A stretch of DNA of 5,161 nucleotides, taken from positions 1 to 5,161 of the forward strand of contig CAIYZX010000018.1 in NCBI GenBank assembly GCA_903930745.1, written 5' to 3'. Position numbers and translations under genes: made by a program. This stretch comes from an uncultured Chloroflexota bacterium. Its GTDB lineage: Bacteria > Chloroflexota > Limnocylindria > Limnocylindrales > CSP1-4. This document shows, piece after piece, positions 1-5,161 of this stretch. Position 1 is the stretch's first letter. Every line of letters begins with the position of its first letter. Below the pieces are notes generated by a model. The model was not told the DNA's origin. It did no database searches and was given only the letters and a program-made list of their open reading frames with translations.

Positions 1-1
1 C

Positions 2-454
2 CGCGCGCGTGGGATGGGTGCCCATGACCTTCTGGGCCTGGGCGATCAGCAGCGGCACGCCCTCCAAGCGGTCCGCCAAGGACCCGAGCCGTTCCGCAAG
101 CGGCGCGAAGTCGCGGGCGAGCAGCGGGTGCAGGCCTGCGCCAAGGATGTAGACCCAGGCCATCGCGTCCCAGGCCTCGGACCGCAGCTCCGTCTCGGCG
201 AACCGGGACGAGGCGATCTCGCCCAGGACAAGGTCTCGGTCGATCCGCTCGTCCGCGGTGAGCGCCCCGGCATCGAGCGCCGTGAACGCTGCGGCCCAGC
301 GGTCCAGCGCGGCGATGCGCGCGAGGCGCCCGGCCTCGGACATGTCGGACCAGCGGCCGTCGAAGCGATGGTCGCCGATGGCCGTGGCGAGCTCCGGCTG
401 GAGCTGGAACATCTCGTCCAGGAACGACGAGACGAGATCGGCGAAGGCGGGCAT
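2..454 (-). CDS. DUF885 family protein, N-terminal part (cut by the left window edge)
   Basis: This leftward frame stays open for 151 codons from an ATG at 454 to the window edge, so the C-terminal part is missing. The protein starts MPAFADLVSSFLDEMFQLQP and continues with an AxxxGDHRFDGRWSDMS stretch (about residues 23-39). That matches the N-terminal signature of DUF885 proteins, where a helical F-x-P-x-x-A-T-x-x-G-x-H-x-(Y/F)-D-G block is followed by D-x-S. Further on come LDAGALTADERIDRDLVL (about 64-81) and a PLAERLGSLADRLEGVP-type segment, also typical of the family. DUF885 members usually carry a zinc-peptidase-like HExxPGH motif in the C-terminal half, which lies outside the window, so activity cannot be judged. 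No signal peptide is visible, so it is probably cytoplasmic. The start is supported by GGAGG at 463-459, four bases upstream. The gene is divergent from the amidohydrolase. Family assignment is fairly sure; substrate is unknown. Confidence 0.82.
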   Translation of the reverse strand, partial: MPAFADLVSSFLDEMFQLQPELATAIGDHRFDGRWSDMSEAGRLARIAALDRWAAAFTALDAGALTADERIDRDLVLGEIASSRFAETELRSEAWDAMAWVYILGAGLHPLLARDFAPLAERLGSLADRLEGVPLLIAQAQKVMGTHPTRA

Positions 455-458
455 GAGG

Positions 459-463
459 CCTCC
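459..463 (-). promoter_or_regulatory. Shine-Dalgarno of the DUF885 gene
   Basis: On the minus strand GGAGG is followed by a four-base spacer (CCTC) and the ATG at 454. The spacer is slightly short, but the match is perfect, and it fixes the start of the leftward gene. The first gene on the other side of the divergent region has no such site. Confidence 0.6.
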
Positions 464-541
464 AGGGTGGTGCGGCGTGACGTGACGGAGCAGGACGGCC
501 TGTCGTGCGCGCTGCAATGGCAGACCGATGTCGCCCCACCC

Positions 542-547
542 TACCAT
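542..547 (+). promoter_or_regulatory. Putative -10 element of a leaderless promoter for the amidohydrolase operon
   Basis: The hexamer TACCAT fits TANNNT. It ends six bases before the ATG at 554, so transcription would begin at or next to the first base of the start codon. There is no purine-rich Shine-Dalgarno in front of that ATG; the bases between are CGCCCC. No good -35 box lies 16-18 bases upstream. The call rests on position and on the identical geometry at the TPM gene. Confidence 0.5.
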
Positions 548-553
548 CGCCCC

Positions 554-2206
554 ATGACAGCGGATCTCACCATCGTCAACGCCACGGTCTTCGGTGCCCC
601 GGGTGCATCGGCCGTGAGCATCGAAGGGGGCCAGGTCGCGGCGGTTGGCACGCCCGCTGAGGTGGGCCGAGCCGGCGAGGTGGTGGATGCGGCAGGCGGC
701 CTGCTCATCCCGGGCTTCGACGACGCGCACATCCACCTCCTCTCGGGCGCCCGCCAGCGCAAGGACGCCCAGCTCTCCGGGCTCGCATCCCTGGATGCGA
801 CGCTCGCGGCCATCGCCGCGCACGCCGCGGCAACCCCGGGCGACGGCTGGCTGGAGGGCCGGGGCTGGGTCTATGCCACCTTCCCGGGCGGCCTGCCCAC
901 CCGAGACCTGCTGGACCTCGTGATCCCGGACCGCCCCGCGTGGATGACCTGCTATGACGGTCACACCGGGTGGGCGAACACGGCGGCGTTGCGCATCGCC
1001 GGCATCAACCGGGACACGCAGGACCCGCCCAACGGCGTCGTGGTCCGCGACGAGCACGGCGAGCCCACCGGCGTCTTCAAGGAGGAGGCGCAGGCGCTCA
1101 TCGAGCGGCACATCCCGCCGCCCACCGAGGAGGAGGACCGGGCCTCGGTCCGCAGCGCCATCGCCGGGCTGCACGCGATGGGCATCACGGCCGCCCAGGA
1201 CGCCTGGCTGACCCCGGACGAGCTTCGGTTCTGGGGGCGGGTCCACGACGCCGGCGAGCTGGCGCTCCGCTTCCGTGGCGCGCTGATCATGGAGCCGGGG
1301 CAGTCCCTCGCCGAGTGGCGCCGGCGCCTGGACGAGTACGAGGCCGTCGCCTTTGACCTTCGCGGCGGCGCCCACCTGGACAGCGGCATCCTCAAGGGAT
1401 TCGTGGACGGCGTCATCGAGGCGAAGACGGCGGCCATGCTCGCGCCCTACGAGGGCGACCGCAGCACCGGCCTCCCGGCCTGGACGACGTACGAGCTGAA
1501 CGCGTTCGTGGCGGAGGCGGACCGGCGCGGCTGGCAGGTGGAGCTCCACGCGATCGGCGACCGGGGCGTGCGCCTGGCGCTGGACTCCTTCGAGCACGCG
1601 ACGCGCGTCAACGGCCCCTGGGCGGGCGATCCGCTGGGCCGCGGAGCAACGCCGGGGACGCACCAGCGCAGGCACCGGGTGGAGCACATCGAGACCATCG
1701 ACCCCGCGGACGTCCCGCGGTTCGCCGCCCTGGGCGTTGGCGCCTCCATGCAGCCGTACCACGGGGACCCGTCGCCGAACCAGATCGGGGTCTGGGCGGG
1801 CAACATCGGGCCGGAGCGGGCGTCGCGGGCGTGGGCCTGGCGGACGCTCCGCGACGCCGGCGCCACGCTGGCCTTCGGCTCCGACTGGCCGGTGGTGGAC
1901 TACAGCCCGTTCATCGCGCTCAACAACGCCGTGAACCGCCAGACCGTCACCGGGCACCCGGACGGCGGCTGGCTCCCGGGCGAGCGCCTCACCGTGACCG
2001 ATGCCATCGAGGCGTACACCGCGGGCTCCGCCTGGGCCGCCCACGCGGAGCACCGGCGCGGCCGGATCGCCCCAGGCTATGACGCGGATCTCGCGGTGCT
2101 GGATCGGGACCTGCTGGCAGCCGGTCCATCTGCGATCATCGGCACCGGCGTCCGGCTCACCGTGCTCGGCGGGCGCATCGTGCACCAGAGGGAGGCCACC
2201 GCATGA
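554..2206 (+). CDS. YtcJ-like metal-dependent amidohydrolase (Amidohydro_3 family)
   Basis: This 550-residue protein has the full YtcJ-like amidohydrolase pattern on a TIM barrel with a small flanking beta domain. The N-terminal strand MTADLTIVNATVF and the beta segment leading to PGFDDAHIHLL carry the metal-binding HxH pair (H59, H61). The family's usual Lys is K281 in LKGFVDG, probably a metal-bridging or carbamylated residue. Next come H332 in HAIGDRG, H378 in HRVEHIE, and D444 in FGSDWPV. All expected metal ligands and the catalytic Asp are therefore present. The C-terminal GRIAPGYDADLAVLD closes the beta domain. Members hydrolyse amide, imide or formamide bonds of small molecules in the cytoplasm; substrate cannot be predicted here. 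The frame stays open upstream to 14, but similarity to the family begins at 554 and an earlier start would cover the divergent DUF885 gene. It heads a cluster, and its stop overlaps the next gene's start (ATGA). The length is normal for the family. Confidence 0.9.
   Translation: MTADLTIVNATVFGAPGASAVSIEGGQVAAVGTPAEVGRAGEVVDAAGGLLIPGFDDAHIHLLSGARQRKDAQLSGLASLDATLAAIAAHAAATPGDGWLEGRGWVYATFPGGLPTRDLLDLVIPDRPAWMTCYDGHTGWANTAALRIAGINRDTQDPPNGVVVRDEHGEPTGVFKEEAQALIERHIPPPTEEEDRASVRSAIAGLHAMGITAAQDAWLTPDELRFWGRVHDAGELALRFRGALIMEPGQSLAEWRRRLDEYEAVAFDLRGGAHLDSGILKGFVDGVIEAKTAAMLAPYEGDRSTGLPAWTTYELNAFVAEADRRGWQVELHAIGDRGVRLALDSFEHATRVNGPWAGDPLGRGATPGTHQRRHRVEHIETIDPADVPRFAALGVGASMQPYHGDPSPNQIGVWAGNIGPERASRAWAWRTLRDAGATLAFGSDWPVVDYSPFIALNNAVNRQTVTGHPDGGWLPGERLTVTDAIEAYTAGSAWAAHAEHRRGRIAPGYDADLAVLDRDLLAAGPSAIIGTGVRLTVLGGRIVHQREATA
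2188..2195 (+). promoter_or_regulatory. Shine-Dalgarno of the small membrane protein gene
   Basis: GAGGGAGG lies inside the last codons of the amidohydrolase, seven bases before the ATG at 2203. It is a strong, well-spaced site and supports coupled translation across the ATGA overlap. Confidence 0.75.
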
Positions 2207-2592
2207 AGAGTCTGCTCGGCAGCGTCGTCGCCACCGCGATCGCGCTCATCGCGCTCACGTACATCCTTCCGCAGATCGTGTTCAAGGGCGGGATCGTGGA
2301 GCTCGCGATCCTCGCGGTTGTCGTGGGCATCGCCAACGGCCTCGTGAAGCCGGTGGTGAAGCTGCTCGCCTTCCCGATCAGCCTGATGACGCTGGGCACC
2401 ATCGGCGTGGTGATCAACGCCGGCATCCTGCTTGCGGCCGCCTGGGTGGCGGACACGTACTGGCAGGTGGGCTTCACCATCGGCGGCTGGCCGGCCAAGG
2501 GCCCCACGCTGGACACGCTCATCGGGGCCGTCATCGGCGCGGCCGTCCTGGGCATCATCACCGCCATCCTGGGCCTGTTCCTGAAGGACTGA
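2203..2592 (+). CDS. Small four-helix membrane protein, Phage_holin_4_2 / superfamily IV type
   Basis: This 129-residue integral membrane protein has four predicted helices at about 4-25, 31-48, 54-82 and 103-127. The family signature is clear: a conserved N-G-L-V-K-P segment (N45 to P50), then LLAFPISLMTLGTIGVVINA (54-73), corresponding to the usual P-I-x-x-x-T-L-G-x-x-x-x-x-I-N-A of PF04020 proteins. A short loop with W87, G90-F91 and W96 follows before the last helix. Family members are named after a supposed mycobacteriophage holin, but most are chromosomal bacterial proteins of unknown function. No lysin or phage gene is nearby, so a lysis role is not supported here. The gene overlaps the amidohydrolase stop by four bases and ends four bases before the lysA-like start, so all three are probably one transcript. 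The family call is secure; the function is unknown. Confidence 0.88.
   Translation: MKSLLGSVVATAIALIALTYILPQIVFKGGIVELAILAVVVGIANGLVKPVVKLLAFPISLMTLGTIGVVINAGILLAAAWVADTYWQVGFTIGGWPAKGPTLDTLIGAVIGAAVLGIITAILGLFLKD
2583..2588 (+). promoter_or_regulatory. Shine-Dalgarno that fixes the GTG start of the lysA-like gene
   Basis: GAAGGA overlaps the final codons of the membrane protein gene and sits eight bases before GTG at 2597. This favours the GTG start over any later in-frame codon. Confidence 0.65.
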
Positions 2593-2596
2593 GCCC

Positions 2597-3901
2597 GTGT
2601 CCCACGGGGCCGGCCTGGCGCAGCCCGGTCCGGACGCGCTCCGCCGGGCGGCCTCTCGTTTCGGCACGCCGTGCGCGGTGACGTCCACGGGCGTGCTGGC
2701 GGCCGCCGCCGCGGAGCTGCACGCGGCCTTCCCGGATCCATGGCTGCGCGCGTTCTCCGTCAAGGCGAACGACGTGCGGGCGATCGTCGCGCGCCTGGGC
2801 GACCTGGGGCTTGACGCCAACGTGGTCTCGTCCGGCGAGTGGGCCGTGGCGAGGGCCGCGGGCCTGCCGAATGCGCGGATCACCCTGGAGGGGATCGGCA
2901 AGACCCCCGCGGACCTGCGGGCGGCGGTGCGGGCCGCGGCGAACGGCGAGCCGCTGCGCTGGGTGGCGGTGGAGAGCCCCGAGGAGCTGGACGCCCTGGT
3001 GGGCCTGGCGCGGCGGGCCGGGCTGGGAAGCACGCGCGCGGGCGCCGGGGCCGTGCGGCCGCCGCTGGACGTCCTGCTCCGCCTCAACCCGGAGGTGGCC
3101 CCCGAGACGCTGCACGGCCTGGCCACCGGCCGCTCCACCTCCAAGTTCGGCATGACGGAGACGGAGCTCACGGCGGCGCTCGCCACGATCCCGCCCGGCG
3201 AGGGCCCGGTCCGCGTGCGCGGCCTGCATCTCCACGTGGGCTCGCAGCTGGGGGCCGTGGACGCATGGCGCAGCGCCGTGCACCGTGGGCTGGCGCTGCT
3301 CGCCCTGCTGCGCCCGGAGCGGCCGGACCTGGACACGTTTGACGTGGGCGGCGGCTTCCCCGTGGGCGATCCGGGAACGGTGCCGGCACCGGCGCGCTTC
3401 GCCAGGGAGGCACAGGCGCTGCTGGACGCCATCCCCGAGGAGCGGCGGCCCACCCGCCTCGCCGTGGAGCCCGGGCGGTTCCTCGTGGCGCAGGCGACCA
3501 CGCTGGTGGCGTCCGTCCTGCATGTCCGCGAGCGCGCGGAAGGGGGCCGCGTGGTGGTCCTGGACACCGGGATGACGGAGCTGATCCGGCCGGCGCTGTA
3601 CGACGCGGAGCATCCGCTCGAGGCGCTCACCTCGCTCGGACGGCCTGCCGGGGAGGTGCCCCCGGGCGCCGTCTACCCGGCCCGCGTGGACGGCCCGGTC
3701 TGCGAGAGCACGGACACGCTGGGCACGTACCGGCTGCCGCCGCTGGAGCGCGGCGATCTCGTGGCCATTGGCTGGGCCGGTGCCTATGCAGCCTCGATGG
3801 CCATGGGCTACAACGGGCGCCCCACGCCGCCCCAGGTGCTCCTGGAGCCGGATGGCACCCTCATGGCCGGGCGCGCACGCACGAGGTTCGCGGTCCGCTA
3901 G
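2597..3901 (+). CDS. lysA: Diaminopimelate decarboxylase-like PLP enzyme
   Basis: This 434-residue protein is a fold-type III PLP decarboxylase. LysA decarboxylates meso-diaminopimelate to L-lysine, the last step of the DAP pathway, in the cytoplasm, usually as a dimer. The PLP Schiff-base lysine is K56 in FSVKAND, followed by the NVVSSGEWAVARAAG block. LRLNPEV...TGRSTSKFGM matches the LysA R-x-N-P...T-G...S-K-F-G pattern. Also visible are HLHVGSQ (H211, H213, S216), the glycine-rich DVGGGFP phosphate-binding loop (249-255), EPGR (291-294), and LIRPALYDAEH, whose Arg and Tyr contact substrate in LysA. The C-terminal CESTD (C369) and GAYAASMAMGYN (Y397) supply the catalytic Cys and Tyr across the dimer. 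The length is normal. Differences from typical LysA are FSVKAN in place of YAVKAN, and EGIGKT in place of the usual HGNNK-like motif. A related amino-acid decarboxylase is thus possible but less likely. The N-terminus lacks the extension typical of actinobacterial LysA. It follows the membrane protein gene after four bases. Confidence 0.85.
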   Translation: MSHGAGLAQPGPDALRRAASRFGTPCAVTSTGVLAAAAAELHAAFPDPWLRAFSVKANDVRAIVARLGDLGLDANVVSSGEWAVARAAGLPNARITLEGIGKTPADLRAAVRAAANGEPLRWVAVESPEELDALVGLARRAGLGSTRAGAGAVRPPLDVLLRLNPEVAPETLHGLATGRSTSKFGMTETELTAALATIPPGEGPVRVRGLHLHVGSQLGAVDAWRSAVHRGLALLALLRPERPDLDTFDVGGGFPVGDPGTVPAPARFAREAQALLDAIPEERRPTRLAVEPGRFLVAQATTLVASVLHVRERAEGGRVVVLDTGMTELIRPALYDAEHPLEALTSLGRPAGEVPPGAVYPARVDGPVCESTDTLGTYRLPPLERGDLVAIGWAGAYAASMAMGYNGRPTPPQVLLEPDGTLMAGRARTRFAVR

Positions 3902-3911
3902 CCACGGGTCG

Positions 3912-3917
3912 TATCGT
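3912..3917 (+). promoter_or_regulatory. Putative -10 element of a leaderless promoter for the TPM gene
   Basis: TATCGT fits TANNNT and ends six bases before the GTG at 3924, the same spacing as in front of the amidohydrolase. No Shine-Dalgarno lies between the lysA stop and the GTG. No clear -35 box is visible; that position would fall in the end of lysA. Confidence 0.45.
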
Positions 3918-3923
3918 TGGACC

Positions 3924-5161
3924 GTGCGTACCGTCACCCCGCTCCTCCAGCTGCTCCAGCTGCTCCAGCTCCTCCAGCACCGCAGCGGTGCTGCGCGGGC
4001 AGGCCTCGCCACCCTCGTCGCGCTGGCCGCCCTGGCCCCCGCGGTGATCGCCGCCGGGCCGCCGTTCCCGGATCCCGTGAACAACCAGGCGGTCTACGAC
4101 ACGGCGGACGTGCTGACCACCGGCGCGGAGCAGACGGCGGAGTCCGTCATCGACGCCATCGAGGCACGGGTCGGCGCCGAGGTGGTGGTCTACACGCAGA
4201 TCGCCCCCTACCCCAAGAGCACCGAGGAGGCGGAGGCCGATGCGATCGCGCTCATGGACCAGTGGGGCGTGGGCCGCAAGGGCTTCGACGACGGCCTCGT
4301 CATCCTGTTCGAGCTCAATCCCGGCGATCCATGCCACGGCCAGGTGCAGCTGTACGCCGGCCCCGGCTTCCGGGCCACGTTCCTCACCAACGAGGAGCGC
4401 CAGGCGATCTACGAGAACGACATGCTCCCGTACCTGCGGAGCTGCGACTTCGACGGTGCCGTGGCCATTGCGCTCCAGCGGGTGGACGCCGCCGCAACCC
4501 CGGAGCACGCGAACACCCTGTCCACCGCCCGGATCCTCAACGCCGCCCTGGGACTGGTGGTGGCGCCGCTGATGTTCCTGGGCGTCGTGGGCTTCGCGCT
4601 GATGCGCTGGCGCGCCGTGGGCAAGGACCCGGTCTACCTGGACGACCCTTCCATCCTCATGCCCGCGCCGCCGTCCGGCCTGACGCCCGCCGCCGGCGCA
4701 GCCGTCCGCGATGGCAAGGTGAGCCGGCGCGCCCTGACCGCCGCCAGCCTGGATCTCGCAGCCCGCGGCCAGCTGGGCTTCAAGGCCGAGACCGAGGGCG
4801 GACTCCTGGCGGGCTCCCCTCGCCTGGGCATCTACACCGGGGACGCCGTGAGCGGTGACCCGGTGGAGCAGGCCCGCCTGGAGTACGCACGTCGCAGGCG
4901 CCTGGACCCGGCCACGGAGTACCTGCGCGGACGCCTCGGCAGCATCGCGGGCACGGGCGCCTACATCGAGCCGGATCGGGTCCTTGAGCTGGGCCAGAGC
5001 GTCCCGCAGTTCGACAAGCGCCTCGAGGATCACCTCGTCCGCGAGGGCTGGTTCCGCGAGCGGCCCAGCAGCGCGATCAACCGCTGGACCGCCCGGGGCG
5101 TGCTGTTCGGCATCGGTGCCGTCCCGGCGTTCATCGTGGGCGTCAACATGCCGTCCAGCGG
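3924..5161 (+). CDS. Secreted/membrane TPM-domain protein with DUF2207-type C-terminal region (cut by the right window edge)
   Basis: The frame is open for 412 complete codons from a GTG at 3924 to the window end. Residues 1-45 form an export signal: a leucine/glutamine-rich start (LLQ four times, 7-18), basic residues R20 and R25, a hydrophobic core (28-42) and a small-residue end near AAG. Residues about 57-170 resemble a TPM domain (TLP18.3/Psb32/MOLO-1): VYDTADVL, a GAEVVVYTQ strand, QWGVGRKGFDDGLVIL (W114-L128) and a glycine-rich YAGPGF. A transmembrane helix at about 205-227 is followed by RWRAVGKDP, then PAPPSGLTPAAGAAVRDG (247-264) and ALTAASLDLAARGQL, as in the C-terminal part of DUF2207 proteins. 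A second helix begins near 392. C137 and C174 lie in the exported domain and could form a disulfide. TPM domains are linked to photosystem repair in phototrophs, but the role in this type of bacterial protein is unknown. GTG is the only plausible start in frame after the lysA stop. Confidence 0.85.
   Translation, partial: MRTVTPLLQLLQLLQLLQHRSGAARAGLATLVALAALAPAVIAAGPPFPDPVNNQAVYDTADVLTTGAEQTAESVIDAIEARVGAEVVVYTQIAPYPKSTEEAEADAIALMDQWGVGRKGFDDGLVILFELNPGDPCHGQVQLYAGPGFRATFLTNEERQAIYENDMLPYLRSCDFDGAVAIALQRVDAAATPEHANTLSTARILNAALGLVVAPLMFLGVVGFALMRWRAVGKDPVYLDDPSILMPAPPSGLTPAAGAAVRDGKVSRRALTAASLDLAARGQLGFKAETEGGLLAGSPRLGIYTGDAVSGDPVEQARLEYARRRRLDPATEYLRGRLGSIAGTGAYIEPDRVLELGQSVPQFDKRLEDHLVREGWFRERPSSAINRWTARGVLFGIGAVPAFIVGVNMPSS
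3942..3977 (+). repeat. Four tandem 9-bp units encoding Leu-Leu-Gln
   Basis: The four units are CTCCTCCAG, CTGCTCCAG, CTGCTCCAG and CTCCTCCAG. They are in frame and encode LLQ four times at residues 7-18 of the TPM protein, just before its signal-peptide core. The two middle copies are identical and the outer ones differ at a single base. Such in-frame repeats can change copy number by slippage without shifting the frame. Confidence 0.85.
3975..3993. repeat. 19-bp palindrome inside the TPM gene start
   Basis: CAGCACCGC is followed by one base (A) and its exact reverse complement GCGGTGCTG, giving nine-base arms. In RNA the likely form is a 7-8 bp GC-rich stem with a 3-5 base loop, about 50-70 bases after the start codon. 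It follows the LLQ repeat directly. It has no U-tract and lies inside coding sequence, so it is not a terminator. Confidence 0.7.

Larger units (their letters stand above)
455..553. other. Divergent intergenic region
   Basis: This 99-bp gap separates the leftward DUF885 gene from the rightward amidohydrolase and must hold the control signals of both. The only clear signals are the forward -10-like TACCAT at 542-547 and the reverse Shine-Dalgarno at 459-463. A reverse -10-like TAGGGT (complement of 538-543) overlaps the forward one but is weak. No convincing -35 box, operator palindrome or riboswitch-like structure was seen. Confidence 0.6.

Noticed and set aside
538..543. Minus-strand -10 hexamer (TAGGGT) for the DUF885 gene
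   Set aside because: It matches TANNNT only loosely, has no -35 box, and would give a leader of about 75 bases; not strong enough to list as a feature.
14..553. Upstream extension of the amidohydrolase frame (180 extra codons, open from an ATG at 14)
   Set aside because: The extension has no amidohydrolase-like sequence, is the antisense of the well-supported DUF885 gene, and family similarity begins exactly at the ATG at 554.
2203..2592. Phage holin, and so a prophage remnant
   Set aside because: The family name is historical. There is no endolysin, phage structural gene, integrase or attachment site, and the neighbours are metabolic genes.
2077..3630. Long minus-strand open frame of 517 codons
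   Set aside because: It lies opposite the membrane protein and lysA genes, is rich in Arg/Ser/Pro/Ala with no domain pattern, and is a product of the GC-rich third positions.
3902..3923. Terminator between lysA and the TPM gene
   Set aside because: The 22-bp gap has no stem-loop or T-tract, so read-through from lysA is possible.
2558..4084. Minus-strand open frame of 508 codons
   Set aside because: It is antisense to lysA and the TPM gene start, with low-complexity Arg/Gly/His/Ala composition and no recognisable motif.
3917..4858. Plus-strand open frame of 313 codons overlapping the TPM gene in another frame
   Set aside because: The product is Arg/Pro/Gly-rich low-complexity sequence, while the frame starting at 3924 has real domain motifs over the same bases.
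3861..5033. Minus-strand open frame of 390 codons
   Set aside because: It is antisense to the TPM gene, whose sense frame shows signal peptide, TPM and DUF2207-like motifs; the antisense product has none.

Overview
This is a very GC-rich (about 70% by eye), gene-dense bacterial window with almost no intergenic sequence. It holds three complete protein genes and two genes cut by the window edges. No RNA genes, insertion sequences, CRISPR arrays, phage modules or factor-independent terminators were found. The base composition, leaderless-looking starts, a TPM-domain membrane protein and a LysA that lacks the usual actinobacterial N-terminal extension would suit a high-GC Chloroflexota (for example a Limnocylindria-like lineage) or an actinobacterium. 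That placement is inference, because no marker gene is present.

Layout: (1) The N-terminal 151 codons of a DUF885-family protein (putative metallopeptidase-like) read leftward from 454 and run off the left edge. (2) A 99-bp divergent intergenic region follows. (3) A rightward cluster then begins: a YtcJ-like metal-dependent amidohydrolase (554-2206), a small four-helix membrane protein of the Phage_holin_4_2 / 'superfamily IV holin' type (2203-2592, ATGA overlap), and a diaminopimelate decarboxylase-like PLP enzyme (2597-3901, 4-bp gap). (4) 22 bp later a secreted or membrane-anchored TPM-domain protein with a DUF2207-type C-terminal part starts at 3924 and runs off the right edge.

The three central genes are packed tightly enough to be translationally coupled, and the two downstream ones have good Shine-Dalgarno sequences. 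The amidohydrolase and the TPM protein have no Shine-Dalgarno. Each instead has a TANNNT -10-like hexamer ending exactly 7 nt before the first base of the start codon, as expected for leaderless transcripts. The simplest reading is two promoters, one for the amidohydrolase-holin-lysA operon and one for the TPM gene. The enzymes do not form an obvious single pathway: LysA makes lysine from meso-diaminopimelate, while the substrate of the amidohydrolase is unknown.

I see no convincing novel system. The more interesting points are the paired leaderless starts, a four-copy 9-bp LLQ-encoding repeat followed by a 19-bp palindrome at the 5' end of the TPM gene, and that protein's composite architecture.
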